A DNA stretch of 64,000 nucleotides from Rhizobiaceae bacterium MnEN-MB40S (GCA_024343425.1 BRLC01000001.1:25773-89772); one strand, 5' to 3'. Positions 29,666 to 39,473 are shown, counted from the stretch's first letter. The notes: generated by a model not told the origin, from the sequence alone. Numbers and translations: made by a program.

Positions 29666-32137
29666 TCACACCTTCTCGACGTAATTGTCGAGAACGCGTT
29701 TCTGGCCGGCCTTGTCGAAATCGATTGTCAGCTTGTTGCCGTCGATCGAGGCGATATTGCCGTTGCCGAACTTCATGTGAAAGACGCGGTCGCCGGGCGA
29801 GAAGCCGGACGGTCTGTCGGCGACCGACCGCGCAACGAGTTCGCCCTCGATTGTCTTCGGCTTGACCGACCCGCGACCCGCTCCGTAGCCGGAATCGGCC
29901 TCGCCATAGCCCACATGCTCCACCGCGTGGCCGGATCTGGAGCCCCAGTTGCGGCGCGTCGCCTCGTTGCTGTTGACCTGCGCGCGCCGCCAGCCGGGCG
30001 TGTCGTAGCTGCGCGTGAAGGGGTCCGCCTGGTCGAAACGCGAGGCGCCGTATCCGCCGCCGGCGGACGCCGCCCCGTAACCGCCATAGGAGGTCTCCGG
30101 TTCCGCGACGTCGACATGGTCAGACGGAAGCTCGTCCAGAAACCGCGACGGGATCGTCGATTGCCACAGGCCGTGAATGCGGCGGTTCGAAACGAACCAG
30201 ATGTGGCAGTTGCGCTTTGCGCGCGTCAGGCCGACATAGGCGAGGCGGCGCTCTTCTTCGAGGCCGGACCGGCCGCCTTCGTCCAGCGCGCGCTGGTGCG
30301 GGAACAGCCCTTCCTCCCAGCCCGGCAGGAATACGGTCTCGAACTCCAGTCCCTTGGCCGAGTGCAGGGTCATCAGCGAAACCGCGTCGAGATCCTCGTT
30401 CTGCTCGGCGTCCATCACAAGGCTGACATGCTCGAGGAAGCCGCGCATGGATTCGAACTCGTCCATCGAGCGGATCAGTTCCTTGAGGTTGTCGAGACGG
30501 CCGGGCGCTTCCGCGGAACGATCGTTCTGCCACATGGCGGTGTAGCCGCTTTCTTCGAGAATGGTCTCGGCGAGCTCCGTATGCGGGGTGTTTTCGAGAA
30601 GCTGCGACCAGCGGCGGAAATTCTCCACCACGTCGGTCAGCGACTTGCGCGGCCGGGGCTTCATTTCCTCGGTCATCACGAGATCGGCCGCCGCCTGCAG
30701 CATCGGGATGTCGCGTGCCCGCGCATAGTCGTGGATCTGGCGGACAGCGGCGTCGCCGAGGCCGCGTTTCGGCGTGTTGACGATGCGCTCGAAAGCGAGA
30801 TCGTCCGCCGGCTGGCTGACCACGCGGAAATAGGCCATGGCGTCGCGGATTTCGAGCCGCTCGTAGAATCGCGGCCCGCCGACGACCCGGTAGTTGAGGC
30901 CGAGCGTGACGAAACGGTCCTCGAATTCCCGCATCTGGAACGAGGCGCGCACCAGGATCGCCATGTCGTTGAGCATGTGGCCCTGACGCTGAAGCTGCTC
31001 GATCTCCTCGCCGATGGCCCGCGCCTCTTCTTCCGAATCCCAGGCGGCGTGGACCATGACCTTCGTCTCGTCCTCGTGCGTGAGGTCGGTGAAGAGTGTT
31101 TTGCCGAGCCGTCCTTCATTGTGGGAAATCAGGTGCGAGGCGGCGCCCAGAATATGCGGCGTCGAGCGGTAATTGCGTTCCAGGCGGATGACGACGGCGC
31201 CCGGGAAATCCTTCTCGAAGCGCAGGATGTTGTCGACATCCGCGCCGCGCCAGCCATAGATCGACTGGTCGTCGTCGCCGACGCAGCACACATTGTGCGA
31301 GCCCTGCGCGATCAGCCGCAGCCACATATATTGTGCGGTGTTGGTGTCCTGGTATTCGTCGACCAGAATGTAGCGGAATTTTGCGTGATATTCCTTCAGC
31401 ACGTCCGGATGCGCGCGGAAGATGCGGATCGGATGGCACAACAGGTCGCCGAAGTCGCAGGCGTTCAGCGTCTTGAGCCGGTTCTGGTAGGCTTCGAAGA
31501 GGTCACGGCCGCGTCCGTTGGCGAAGGCGCGCGCATCGCCCTCGGGAATGTCGGCCGGTCCGTAGCCCTTGTTCTTCCAGCCGTCGATCATCATGGCGAA
31601 CTGGCGCGCCGGCCAGCGCTTGTCGTCCAGCCCTTCGGCCTGGATCAGTTGCTTCAGGAGCCGGATCTGGTCGTCGGTGTCGAGGATCGAGAAATCGGAG
31701 CGCAAACCGACGAGTTCGGCGTGGCGGCGCAGCAACCGAACGCCGATGGAGTGGAACGTGCCCAGCCAGGGCATGCCTTCCACCGCGCCGCCGACCAGAA
31801 CGCCGATGCGCTGTTTCATCTCGCGCGCGGCCTTGTTGGTGAAGGTGACGGCGAGAATCTGGCTCGGATAGGCCTTTGCGGAGGCGAGAATATGGGCGAT
31901 GCGGGTCGTCAGAACGCGCGTCTTGCCCGTTCCTGCGCCGGCCAGAACCAGAACGGGGCCGTCAAGTGTTTCGACGGCGCGCCGCTGTTCCGCGTTCAAT
32001 CCTTCCAGATAGCCTGGCTGGGAGTTGACGCGGTTGCGCGCTGCCATGGCGCGCGCGGCGAGGCCTGTCGGCGCGTCGCCGGACGGTTTTGCTTGTTCTT
32101 CGCCGAAAAAGGGTATGTCGTCTTCCGGATCGCTCAT
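29666..32137 (-). CDS. UvrD/PcrA-type ATP-dependent DNA helicase
   Basis: This 823-residue superfamily 1A 3'-5' helicase acts in nucleotide excision repair, mismatch repair and replication restart. Walker A is AGAGTGKT at 66-73. Further SF1 motifs are [11 protein letters not shown] (Ia), LVDEYQDTN (II), [14 protein letters not shown] (III), LERNYRST (IV), [19 protein letters not shown] (V) and [14 protein letters not shown] (VI). The C-terminal [17 protein letters not shown] stretch is the Tudor-like module of UvrD/PcrA that can bind RNA polymerase. A Gly/Tyr-rich linker precedes it. The ATG at 32137 follows GGGGACG. Confidence 0.94.
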   Translation of the reverse strand: MSDPEDDIPFFGEEQAKPSGDAPTGLAARAMAARNRVNSQPGYLEGLNAEQRRAVETLDGPVLVLAGAGTGKTRVLTTRIAHILASAKAYPSQILAVTFTNKAAREMKQRIGVLVGGAVEGMPWLGTFHSIGVRLLRRHAELVGLRSDFSILDTDDQIRLLKQLIQAEGLDDKRWPARQFAMMIDGWKNKGYGPADIPEGDARAFANGRGRDLFEAYQNRLKTLNACDFGDLLCHPIRIFRAHPDVLKEYHAKFRYILVDEYQDTNTAQYMWLRLIAQGSHNVCCVGDDDQSIYGWRGADVDNILRFEKDFPGAVVIRLERNYRSTPHILGAASHLISHNEGRLGKTLFTDLTHEDETKVMVHAAWDSEEEARAIGEEIEQLQRQGHMLNDMAILVRASFQMREFEDRFVTLGLNYRVVGGPRFYERLEIRDAMAYFRVVSQPADDLAFERIVNTPKRGLGDAAVRQIHDYARARDIPMLQAAADLVMTEEMKPRPRKSLTDVVENFRRWSQLLENTPHTELAETILEESGYTAMWQNDRSAEAPGRLDNLKELIRSMDEFESMRGFLEHVSLVMDAEQNEDLDAVSLMTLHSAKGLEFETVFLPGWEEGLFPHQRALDEGGRSGLEEERRLAYVGLTRAKRNCHIWFVSNRRIHGLWQSTIPSRFLDELPSDHVDVAEPETSYGGYGAASAGGGYGASRFDQADPFTRSYDTPGWRRAQVNSNEATRRNWGSRSGHAVEHVGYGEADSGYGAGRGSVKPKTIEGELVARSVADRPSGFSPGDRVFHMKFGNGNIASIDGNKLTIDFDKAGQKRVLDNYVEKV

Positions 32138-32289
32138 CGTCCCCAATGTAGTGATTCGGCCCTGAAAGGCCAGAAAACTTGTCGGCGGCACAACAAATCC
32201 AGCCGCTATACAGTTGTTATTTTCCCGGTTTGTTTAAATAGTGACGCCGATGATGGGTTGGAAAACGGGCGCCCCGGGGGGAATGCGGC

Positions 32290-33177
32290 ATGGCGGAACT
32301 GTTTCTGAATATCACCAACGTCATCCTGCCGGTGCTCATCTGCGCCGCGGTCGGCTACGGGCTGGCGATTGCAAAGATCCCGTTCGACAAGAATACGATC
32401 AGCGGTCTGGTGACCAATGTCGGATATCCGACGCTCATCATTTCGCATCTGAGCAAACGGCATGTGAACGTCGCCGAATTTCTGGATTTCATGCTGGCCG
32501 CGGCGCTGGCGGTCATTTGTTTCGGCGTTATCGGTTTCGTCGTTTTGAAGCTCATGCGCCTTCCGATCCGTTCATTCCTGTCTCCAATGATGCTCAACAA
32601 CGTCGGCAATATTGGATTGCCGGTTGCATTGCTTGCCTTCGGCAACGCCGGCATGGCCTTTGCGATGGCGTATGTGGTGGTGGTCGTCGTCGGCATCTTC
32701 ACGGTCGGCATGTGGCTTCCCATGGGGCGGTTCTCGATCCGCGACCTGTTGACCTCGCCGATCATCTATTCCGTCATTCTTACCCTGATCCTGATGTCGA
32801 CGGGCTACGAATTGCCCAAGACGATCGGCCAGGCGTTCGATATCCTCGGCGGCCTGTCGATACCGCTGATGCTGCTGACATTGGGCTACACGCTTGCGAC
32901 CCTGAAATTCAGCACGCTCTGGCTTGGCCTTGCGCTCAGCGTGATCCACGTTGCAATGGCGGCGGCCGTGGCGGCCGCCATCGTTTGGCTTTTTGGTTTC
33001 ACCGGTGTTCAAAAAGGCGCCTTTGTCGTGAGTTCCCTGATGCCTGTGTCGGTCGCGACCTATCTCTTCGTCGAACGCTACACCCCCGAGCACACCGGAG
33101 AAGTTGCGAGCTTCATTCTCGTTTCAACCCTGCTGACAATCGTGGTTTTGACTGTCGCGCTCACCGTCTGGGTGTGA
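32290..33177 (+). CDS. AEC (auxin efflux carrier) family transporter
   Basis: This 295-residue inner-membrane protein has about ten hydrophobic segments in two halves, including VGYPTLIISHL, the half-helix LNNVGNIGLPVALLAFG with the conserved Asn and Pro, and LSIPLMLLTLGYTLA in the second half. AEC members export organic anions such as malate or malonate. A GGGGGGAA ribosome-binding site lies upstream of the ATG. It stands alone, upstream of the nitroreductase-marR operon; the 94 bp between them hold that operon's promoter. Confidence 0.88.
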   Translation: MAELFLNITNVILPVLICAAVGYGLAIAKIPFDKNTISGLVTNVGYPTLIISHLSKRHVNVAEFLDFMLAAALAVICFGVIGFVVLKLMRLPIRSFLSPMMLNNVGNIGLPVALLAFGNAGMAFAMAYVVVVVVGIFTVGMWLPMGRFSIRDLLTSPIIYSVILTLILMSTGYELPKTIGQAFDILGGLSIPLMLLTLGYTLATLKFSTLWLGLALSVIHVAMAAAVAAAIVWLFGFTGVQKGAFVVSSLMPVSVATYLFVERYTPEHTGEVASFILVSTLLTIVVLTVALTVWV

Positions 33178-33212
33178 GCATGGGACTGCTCATATCCGTG
33201 TATCAAACGGCC

Positions 33213-33260
33213 TTGAAAATGGTTTAACGTTGCACTATATGGTTTATCGTTAAACTATAT
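33213..33260 (+). promoter_or_regulatory. Promoter with tandem 20-bp operator repeats (nitroreductase-marR operon)
   Basis: TTGAAA (33213-33218) and TATATG (33236-33241) are separated by 17 bp. The promoter is overlaid by two directly adjacent 20-bp repeats, 33221-33240 and 33241-33260, which differ at only three positions. The second repeat, with its flank, forms a dyad over 33237-33260: ATAT-G-GTTTA-TCGT-TAAAC-T-ATAT. Size and symmetry fit a MarR dimer site, and a MarR gene is the second gene of the operon, so autorepression is likely. Confidence 0.7.
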
Positions 33261-33271
33261 TGGAGACGGTC

Positions 33272-34432
33272 ATGACCACGAGACGCACTTTCCTCAAGCT
33301 TGTCGGCGGCGGCGTCATTCTCGCGGCAGCGGGCGCGACCTGGGTTGCGACCAGAACACCAGCCACGGCGAGAGACCCCTGGCTTGAAGCTGCAGAGCCG
33401 CCAACGGGCGAGCGGGCAAGCGACGTCCGGCGCTTCGCTCTCTCCTACGCCATTCTTGCGCCCAATCCGCACAACATGCAGCCATGGATCGCCGATCTGT
33501 CGGAACCGGATGCGGTGCGCCTTTACTGCGACCCCGCACGCAAGCTGCCGGAAACCGATCCCTATGACCGGCAGACCGTGATCGGTCTCGGCTGCTTTTC
33601 CGAACTGCTGGCGATGGCGGCGAACGCGGCCGGCTACAGTGTCGACGTGATCCCGTTTCCGGAAGGCGAACCGCAGCCGCGGCTTGATGAGAGGCCTGTC
33701 GCGCGTTTCGTCTTCCGCAAGGATGAAGACGCCGCTGTTGATCCTCTCTTCCGGCATGTCACAGACCGTCGCACCAACCGGGAAGCCTTCGACACCGCCA
33801 GGCCTGTCGCCAATGAAAGCCTGGAAAGGATGTTGCAAAGCGTCAGGTCGTCCGACGCCGGGTTCACCAACGATGAAAAACGCGTGGCCGATCTTCGGGA
33901 ATTCTCCTGGTCGGCGATGGAGGTCGAACTCTATACGCCGCGCGTCTATCAGGAGAGCGTCGACGTCATGCGTGTCGGCTCACGGGAGATGGACCGCAAT
34001 CCTGACGGCATCGCGGTCGACGGGCCCATGATCGAGCTGTTGGCGGCGGCCGGACTGATCAGCCACAAGGATCTTGCGGATGTCAGTTCGATAACCTTTG
34101 AACAGGGGTTGCCACTGATCAGGGTCTCCTTCGAAACCGCGATGGCGTTCGCCTGGATGTCGACTGCGGGCAATACGCGCCGCGATCAGCTTGCCGCAGG
34201 GCGCGACTATATCCGTCTCCATCTGGCGGCGACCGGGGAGGGGCTGGCGCTGCAGCCTTTTTCTCAGGCGCTTCAGGAATATCCGGAAATGGCGGGCCAC
34301 TACGCCGCAATTCGCAAAAAACTGGCGATCGACGACGGCGCGACGCTGCAAATGTTCGTTCGGCTGGGTTACGGTTCCTCGATCGAGCCTTCGCCGCGAT
34401 GGCCTTACGATAGCCGGATAGAACACGCATGA
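33272..34432 (+). CDS. Tat-exported Acg-like nitroreductase-fold protein
   Basis: This 386-residue protein begins with a twin-arginine signal (RRTFLKLVGGG, then a hydrophobic stretch ending near ATWVA). The rest matches the Acg/nitroreductase group of flavin-binding proteins: AILAPNPHNMQPWIADL at the FMN-binding start, TVIGLGCFSELLAMAA in the middle, DRRTNREAFD, and an LQPFSQALQEYPEM-type helix near the end. Electron donor and substrate are unknown. It lies between a MarR-type operator and marR, overlapping marR by 4 bp, which suggests induction by a small aromatic or oxidising ligand. Confidence 0.8.
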   Translation: MTTRRTFLKLVGGGVILAAAGATWVATRTPATARDPWLEAAEPPTGERASDVRRFALSYAILAPNPHNMQPWIADLSEPDAVRLYCDPARKLPETDPYDRQTVIGLGCFSELLAMAANAAGYSVDVIPFPEGEPQPRLDERPVARFVFRKDEDAAVDPLFRHVTDRRTNREAFDTARPVANESLERMLQSVRSSDAGFTNDEKRVADLREFSWSAMEVELYTPRVYQESVDVMRVGSREMDRNPDGIAVDGPMIELLAAAGLISHKDLADVSSITFEQGLPLIRVSFETAMAFAWMSTAGNTRRDQLAAGRDYIRLHLAATGEGLALQPFSQALQEYPEMAGHYAAIRKKLAIDDGATLQMFVRLGYGSSIEPSPRWPYDSRIEHA

Positions 34433-34890
34433 CGGATAGTGCCGACCAACCGGAGACGGGACCCGCCCTGTTTCGTTTTTTCAACGAGATCGGCATCATT
34501 GCGCAGCTGTCCGGCCACGCGATTGAGCGCGTCCTGCCTCACGAACTCAAGATGGCGCATTTTTCGGTGCTCAATCACCTGGCGCGGCTCGGCGGCGAAC
34601 CGAGCCTTGTCGAGATCGCCCGCGCCATGCAGGTCACCAAAGGCGCCATGACCAACACGATCGCGAGGCTGGAGCAACGCGGGTTTGTCGCGGTGACGCC
34701 GGACAGCCGTGACCGGCGAAGCAAGCGCGTGCGCCTGACGGAAGCGGGGCTTGAAGCGCGCGACAGCGCCGTGGCGGCGATCGCGCCGCAATTGCTGGAT
34801 CTCGCCAAGAGCGTGTCCGCGCCCGACATGATCGAGGCGTTGCCGCTGCTGGAAAAAATCCGTCAGTATCTCGATGAAAACCGCTCGTAA
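34429..34890 (+). CDS. MarR family transcriptional regulator
   Basis: This 153-residue dimeric winged-helix regulator has the recognition region EIARAMQVTKGAMTNTIARLEQRGFV, followed by the wing VTPDSRDRRSKRVRLTEAG, which contains the D.RS...L MarR signature. The start overlaps the nitroreductase stop by 4 bp (ATGA). It probably binds the tandem repeats at 33221-33260 and represses both genes until a ligand is present. The next gene is convergent, 8 bp away. Confidence 0.93.
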   Translation: MTDSADQPETGPALFRFFNEIGIIAQLSGHAIERVLPHELKMAHFSVLNHLARLGGEPSLVEIARAMQVTKGAMTNTIARLEQRGFVAVTPDSRDRRSKRVRLTEAGLEARDSAVAAIAPQLLDLAKSVSAPDMIEALPLLEKIRQYLDENRS

Positions 34891-34898
34891 CCGGGCGA

Positions 34899-35960
34899 TC
34901 AGGCCTGCTTTTCTTCCAGCCGGCTGATGCGCCGGTCCGTCCAGTTCAGCCGTTCCGCCATGATCTTGCGGACATCGGCGGCGATGTCGGGTTCGCGGCT
35001 CAAAAGATCGTCGAGCTCCGTCATCTGGTTCATGGCGATCAATCGCAAAATATCGTCGCGAACGCCGCCGTCGGAACGCCGGGGCAGAGCCCTGACGGGC
35101 TGCGCCATATCGAGGTTCGCGTCCCGGTTCTGCTTGCGAATGCGCGCATTGTATTCCGGAAGGTCAATTTCCTTTTCATCGGTCTCGACGAACGCGTAGA
35201 TGCCGACGCCCTTGCGAGGCAGGGGATAGAGGCTGAGCGCCACGTCGCGAATGGCCGGATCGGCGCGCAACACGGTATTGATCGTCGGCCCTTCGCGCTC
35301 GATGCGGTCGCCGGTTCCCTCGCCGTCCGACCAGGAAAACAGGCCGCGGGTGATCAGGTTGTAGACCTTCTTGCCGGTCGCCATCCAGATGCGCGACGGC
35401 AGCGATTTGCGCGCAAGGATCCGCTTTTCCGTCGCGGTCATCAGGTGCGGCGCAAAGGACCGTTTCTGCTTGATGAGATGCCTGAGATCCTCATAGGCGA
35501 GCGTGCGATAGTAACGTCCTTTCCGGCGATGACAGGAAGCGAGCTGGAAATCGATCACCGCCGCCTTGCCGTCCGGCAGCATCAGCCAGTTCTGCGGCTT
35601 GGCGAGATCGTTGTGGGTGATCCCCCGGCGGCGCAGATCGCGCAGCAGTCGGGCGGCGTCGCGATACCACGTCGCATTGTCCGGCCGCGCCAGATGCAGC
35701 GGCGTGCCTTCCGTCCAGGAGCGGAAAAGACCGTCGCGGTCGACCTCGATCAGCTCCGGCGTTCCGGCAATTCCTTTGACTGCTCTCAGAGCTCTTATTT
35801 CGCGATTGGCGAGGAACCAGGCAAGCGGCCGTGACCAGAGCGGCGAAGCCGACACGATGCGCCGGGCGACCCGCACGTCGGGGCGGTCGCTGAAATGGCC
35901 GGCGCGCGTCTCGGAAAAGACGTCGCGTTTGAATACTGTGTCGGAGACGAATTCTGACAT
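34899..35960 (-). CDS. Protein-kinase-fold protein with extra C-terminal domain
   Basis: This 353-residue cytoplasmic protein has an N-terminal half of the RIO/aminoglycoside-kinase type. The catalytic loop is HNDLAKPQN (His116 to Asn124, Asp118 catalytic) and the metal motif is IDFQ (Asp137). The glycine-rich loop is not obvious. The C-terminal half (about 190-353) has a YPLPRKGVGIYAFVE stretch and a region rich in charged residues that I cannot assign; it resembles a fusion known in rhizobia. Substrate unknown. No partner gene is evident: neighbours are marR (convergent) and the YcaQ-like gene on the same strand 84 bp upstream. Confidence 0.7.
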   Translation of the reverse strand: MSEFVSDTVFKRDVFSETRAGHFSDRPDVRVARRIVSASPLWSRPLAWFLANREIRALRAVKGIAGTPELIEVDRDGLFRSWTEGTPLHLARPDNATWYRDAARLLRDLRRRGITHNDLAKPQNWLMLPDGKAAVIDFQLASCHRRKGRYYRTLAYEDLRHLIKQKRSFAPHLMTATEKRILARKSLPSRIWMATGKKVYNLITRGLFSWSDGEGTGDRIEREGPTINTVLRADPAIRDVALSLYPLPRKGVGIYAFVETDEKEIDLPEYNARIRKQNRDANLDMAQPVRALPRRSDGGVRDDILRLIAMNQMTELDDLLSREPDIAADVRKIMAERLNWTDRRISRLEEKQA

Positions 35961-36044
35961 GGTGTCCTCGTTACGCTCTGTTATGCGATCGGCCGGCGCC
36001 GCGCAATACTGTGCGTTTACTTGCCTCGTGGCTTTCGCGTCCGG

Positions 36045-37223
36045 TCAATCTCTGGCGAAGTCGTCGCCGTACCGCACCTCCGCGACGCCGATCAGGCGCG
36101 CGAACCGGTAAAGCTCTGCTTCAAGCTTCTGCCGTCGCTGCGCGCCCCACTGCACGCGCGGTTCCGGCCAGAAGCGCGTCGCGCAGATGAAGCCGGCGTT
36201 GCGATCCGCCTTGATTTCGATGCGGCCGACGAAGCGGTCGCCCTCCAGCAGCGGGTAGACGTAATATCCCCAGAGCCGTTTTTCCGCCGGTACGAAGATC
36301 TCGATCCGGTAATCGAAGCCGAAGAGACGCTCCGTGCGCGCCCGGTCCCGGATCGCGGGGTCGAAGGGGTTGATGATGCGCAGCCGGCTCGTCGGCTCCG
36401 GCGCATCGTCGAGTTTTTGCTCGATGTCGGGAACGGCCAGCGCCTTGACCCATTGCTTGTCCGCCGTCTGTATCTCGACCTCGACAAGCGCGCCGTTTCG
36501 CCGTTCGATCCACTGGCGGACTTCCGCCGGCGTCGTTGCTTCCCAGAAGCGCTGCACTTCGCCTGGACTTGCGAATGTCAGGCGGGCGAGGGCGGCGTCG
36601 CAAAGCCAGTCCACCTGGCGGTCATGCGCAATCTCCCGGGTCCGCAGGTCGTCGGGGATGACCCGGTCCGTGAGATCGTAATATTTGATGAAATTTTCGC
36701 GGTGCGACGTCGAGAGATCGCCGACATACCACAGATAATCCAGCGTCTTCTTGTGAGGCGGGCGCGCCCACATTTCCCGTGCGCCCTCGATTTTCGTGTC
36801 GAAGGCGTGGGTCGACAAGGGACCCTCGTTCTCGATCCTGTCCCGAATGATCTTCTGTTCGGCGGCGTCGAGGGCGGGACCGTAGTAGCTTGAGCGGTGG
36901 AGCCGCTCGCGCATTCTGTCGAACTGGCGACGCCACATCGGATAGAATTCCACCGGAATGACGGATGCGTCGTGCGTGTAGTGTTCGAAGATCAGCCGGT
37001 CCCTGGCCAGCAGCCTTCCGAGCATGGGTTCGCGGTAATTCTGGTTGCGGCTCCACAGGATGTGGTGATGGGCGCGGGTCACGTTGCGGATCGTGTCGAG
37101 CTGTACGAAGCCGAGCGAATGGATCGTCCCCATCAGGTCGAGCGGGCCGGTCGGCGTTTCGGCGAGACCTTGCGCGGATAGCCAGAGCCGGCGCGCGTCG
37201 CGATTGGAAATCCTCAAGGGCAT
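36045..37223 (-). CDS. YcaQ/AlkZ-like winged-helix DNA glycosylase
   Basis: This 392-residue protein belongs to the HTH_42 (DUF1006) family, whose bacterial members YcaQ/AlkX and AlkZ excise alkylated or cross-linked bases. The catalytic QxD motif characteristic of the YcaQ branch is visible as Gln41-Leu-Asp43 in GFVQLDTIRNVTRAHHHILWSR. Later motifs HDASVIP, DTKIEGAREMWARPP and LWGYYVYPLLEGDRFVGRIE match the three winged-helix domains. It is followed after 18 bp by the chloride channel gene on the same strand, upstream of it in transcription order. Confidence 0.85.
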   Translation of the reverse strand: MPLRISNRDARRLWLSAQGLAETPTGPLDLMGTIHSLGFVQLDTIRNVTRAHHHILWSRNQNYREPMLGRLLARDRLIFEHYTHDASVIPVEFYPMWRRQFDRMRERLHRSSYYGPALDAAEQKIIRDRIENEGPLSTHAFDTKIEGAREMWARPPHKKTLDYLWYVGDLSTSHRENFIKYYDLTDRVIPDDLRTREIAHDRQVDWLCDAALARLTFASPGEVQRFWEATTPAEVRQWIERRNGALVEVEIQTADKQWVKALAVPDIEQKLDDAPEPTSRLRIINPFDPAIRDRARTERLFGFDYRIEIFVPAEKRLWGYYVYPLLEGDRFVGRIEIKADRNAGFICATRFWPEPRVQWGAQRRQKLEAELYRFARLIGVAEVRYGDDFARD

Positions 37224-37241
37224 TGGGGCATAAAAACTTTG

Positions 37242-38873
37242 CTAGAGATGCTCTTCTTCGGCGACGTCGATCAGGCGCTTGTTGAAATAGGCAAGCGCCT
37301 TGACGTGAGTCGCCCACGCAATGATGTGGGTTCCATGCTTCTCGTCAACCACCGGCAGACGTGACGAGCCTCCAATGTCGAAAGAACGCAGGGCCTTGTC
37401 GAGCGTATCGGTCGGTTTCAGCGCCATGCCGCGTTCATCGTCATATTCGACAGGCTCGTCGCCAGGGTCGACCGGCGTCATGAAATCCATGACCTTCACA
37501 TTGCTGACCACAATATGCTGTGGCCCCGCCTGGACGAAGATGCCACGCATTTCCAGTTGCCAGTTGAAATAGGAATGGCCGTGGATCGCCTGGTTTATGC
37601 CGTGTGCGATCGCGACGGTAAGAAGCAGCGCAATGGACAAATCGTAGCCGCCGGTCAGCTCGAAGACGATCAGCGTTGTCGATATCGGCGCGCCGAGGAC
37701 TGCGCCGACGACCGCTCCCATGCCAAGGAACGAATAGAGTGCGGGACTGGATGAAAGATCGGGAAAGGCGGATGCGGCGATGATGCCGTAGGCGCCGCCC
37801 GTCATGGCGCCGAGATAAAGGGAAGGCGAGAAGACGCCGCCGCCGAAACGCGAGGCAAGCGTGATGGACGTCGCAGCCGTCTTTGCGACGATCAGGATCA
37901 GCATCATCGCCAGCGAGAGGCGTCCCCAGAGGGCTTCGTCCGTCGCTTCATATCCGACGCCCAGAACCTGTGGCAGGAAATAGCCGATGCAGCCGACCAT
38001 CAGGCCGCCGACCACCGGGCGCAGCCACAGCGGCATGGTGACCTTGCGGGCCAGGAAATCGGTGGAGAAGAGAGAAAACTGAAACGATATCGCCACGATG
38101 GCCGAGATGATCCCGAGAAGCGCGAACCCCGGAAATTCCCAGTAGGAAACGACCGTGTAATGGGGAACGGTGAAGGTCACCACTTCACCGAACCAGTTGC
38201 GCGACACGATGGCGGCGACGCTGGAGGAAATGACGATCGGCACGAAGGAGCGCAGTGAGTAGTGGCCCAGAATCACCTCGTGAGCGAACAGAACGCCGGC
38301 GATTGGCGCGTTGAAGCTCGCTGATATGGCTGCGGCGACGCCGCAACCGAGCAATGTGCGATCGCACCAGGACGGCATCTTGCTGTTGCGGGCGATCGCG
38401 GCCGAAAGCGTCGCGCCCAGATGAATGATGGGGCCTTCGCGCCCGGCGCTCGCCCCGGAGCCGAGTGAAATCGCGGAAATCACCGCCGAATAGATGCCTT
38501 CGCGAAAGCCCAGGCGCTTGCCGGAGACGGCCCGCGCCTCGATCACGTCCGCCACCGCCAGCGTTCGCCGCTGCGGCAGGAACCGCAGCATCTGGCCGAC
38601 GACAAGACCGCCCACCGCAGGAGCGAACACGACCATGTACCACGGAACCTTGCGGGCGGCGGAAATGACCTTCTCGCTGCTGTCGTGAAGCCATGCCAGC
38701 TGAACGAAGCCGATCAGTTCACGAAAAATGATGGCGGCGATCGTCACCGCAAGCCCGCCGGCGAGCGAAAGCAGCCAAAGACGGGGCTGTTTTTCGTCAA
38801 CGAATGACCGGATGTTCGGCGTCACCCAGAGCCGGATCTGCCGCGGCAGCGATCGGATATATTCGGGTAACAT
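37242..38873 (-). CDS. CLC-type chloride channel or H+/Cl- antiporter with CBS domains
   Basis: This 543-residue membrane protein shows CLC selectivity-filter motifs: GSGAS at 138-142, GREGP at 144-148 with the gating Glu146, and a GGGVFSPSLYLGA motif in the second half. After the last helix (about 430), a cytoplasmic part with the KVMDFMTP and LRSFDIGGSSRLPVVDE stretches fits a CBS pair. The second CBS motif is short, and the closing WATHVKALAYFNKR is typical. Whether it exchanges protons depends on an internal Glu that I could not place with certainty. Confidence 0.9.
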   Translation of the reverse strand: MLPEYIRSLPRQIRLWVTPNIRSFVDEKQPRLWLLSLAGGLAVTIAAIIFRELIGFVQLAWLHDSSEKVISAARKVPWYMVVFAPAVGGLVVGQMLRFLPQRRTLAVADVIEARAVSGKRLGFREGIYSAVISAISLGSGASAGREGPIIHLGATLSAAIARNSKMPSWCDRTLLGCGVAAAISASFNAPIAGVLFAHEVILGHYSLRSFVPIVISSSVAAIVSRNWFGEVVTFTVPHYTVVSYWEFPGFALLGIISAIVAISFQFSLFSTDFLARKVTMPLWLRPVVGGLMVGCIGYFLPQVLGVGYEATDEALWGRLSLAMMLILIVAKTAATSITLASRFGGGVFSPSLYLGAMTGGAYGIIAASAFPDLSSSPALYSFLGMGAVVGAVLGAPISTTLIVFELTGGYDLSIALLLTVAIAHGINQAIHGHSYFNWQLEMRGIFVQAGPQHIVVSNVKVMDFMTPVDPGDEPVEYDDERGMALKPTDTLDKALRSFDIGGSSRLPVVDEKHGTHIIAWATHVKALAYFNKRLIDVAEEEHL

Positions 38874-38883
38874 CGTTCCGCCG

Positions 38884-39390
38884 CTATTTCCTGTTGATCG
38901 CGATGCTTCGACCGGCCCTTTCGGGCCAGGGCAGGCTCGACTGAAGCCGGCGCATCCCGTCGATAGCGTTGTGCATGTCGGTTGGAATCGGGACGACCTT
39001 CGGTCCGGATGCGTCGATATGCAGGTAGAGCACTTCCGATGTCGCCGACACCCAGCCGTCGGCGTGTATCAGTTCCTGATAGGCGTGCATGCGTTTCTCG
39101 TCGAGGTCGAGAACGCGAAAGCTGACGCGGACGCTGTCGCGCTGATGGACCTCCCGCAAATAGCAGACATGGAGTTCGGCGACGTAGAAGCTCAGCCCGT
39201 TTCGCCGCACGTAGTCCTCCGTCATGCCGAATTCGCTGAAAGCCCTGTCCGCGCCATCGTCGAAAAGAACATTGTAATAGGCCATGTTGAGATGGCCGTT
39301 GTAGTCGATCCAGTCTGCCTTTATTTCTGCCGGGGGCGCGAGGAATGGCGCGTTCGTTTTCACCTGTTGTTCCTCTTCCCGTTTCGCCAT
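38884..39390 (-). CDS. Hotdog-fold acyl-CoA thioesterase
   Basis: This is a 168-residue protein of the 4HBT hotdog superfamily. DWIDYNGHLNMAYYNVLFDDGAD carries the typical Asp-Tyr-Asn-Gly-His active-site loop, followed by the strand YVAELHVCYLREVHQRDSVRV. This form resembles the thioesterases linked to carnitine and betaine metabolism (betainyl-CoA thioesterase), but no carnitine genes are nearby, so the acyl substrate is open. It lies 10 bp downstream of no other same-strand gene; the CLC gene begins 11 bp after its stop. Confidence 0.82.
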   Translation of the reverse strand: MAKREEEQQVKTNAPFLAPPAEIKADWIDYNGHLNMAYYNVLFDDGADRAFSEFGMTEDYVRRNGLSFYVAELHVCYLREVHQRDSVRVSFRVLDLDEKRMHAYQELIHADGWVSATSEVLYLHIDASGPKVVPIPTDMHNAIDGMRRLQSSLPWPERAGRSIAINRK

Positions 39391-39473
39391 ATTGATACGC
39401 CCGAATTACTTTACTCGTTGAAGCAGGCGCCACAAGGGGCATCCTGCGGGAAACGGCATTAGGGAGGTACAGG

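Noticed and set aside
29642..32308. Long open frame (888 codons) opposite the UvrD gene
   Set aside because: It is antisense to a clear helicase with all SF1 motifs; the antisense product has no recognisable domain and starts without a ribosome-binding site.
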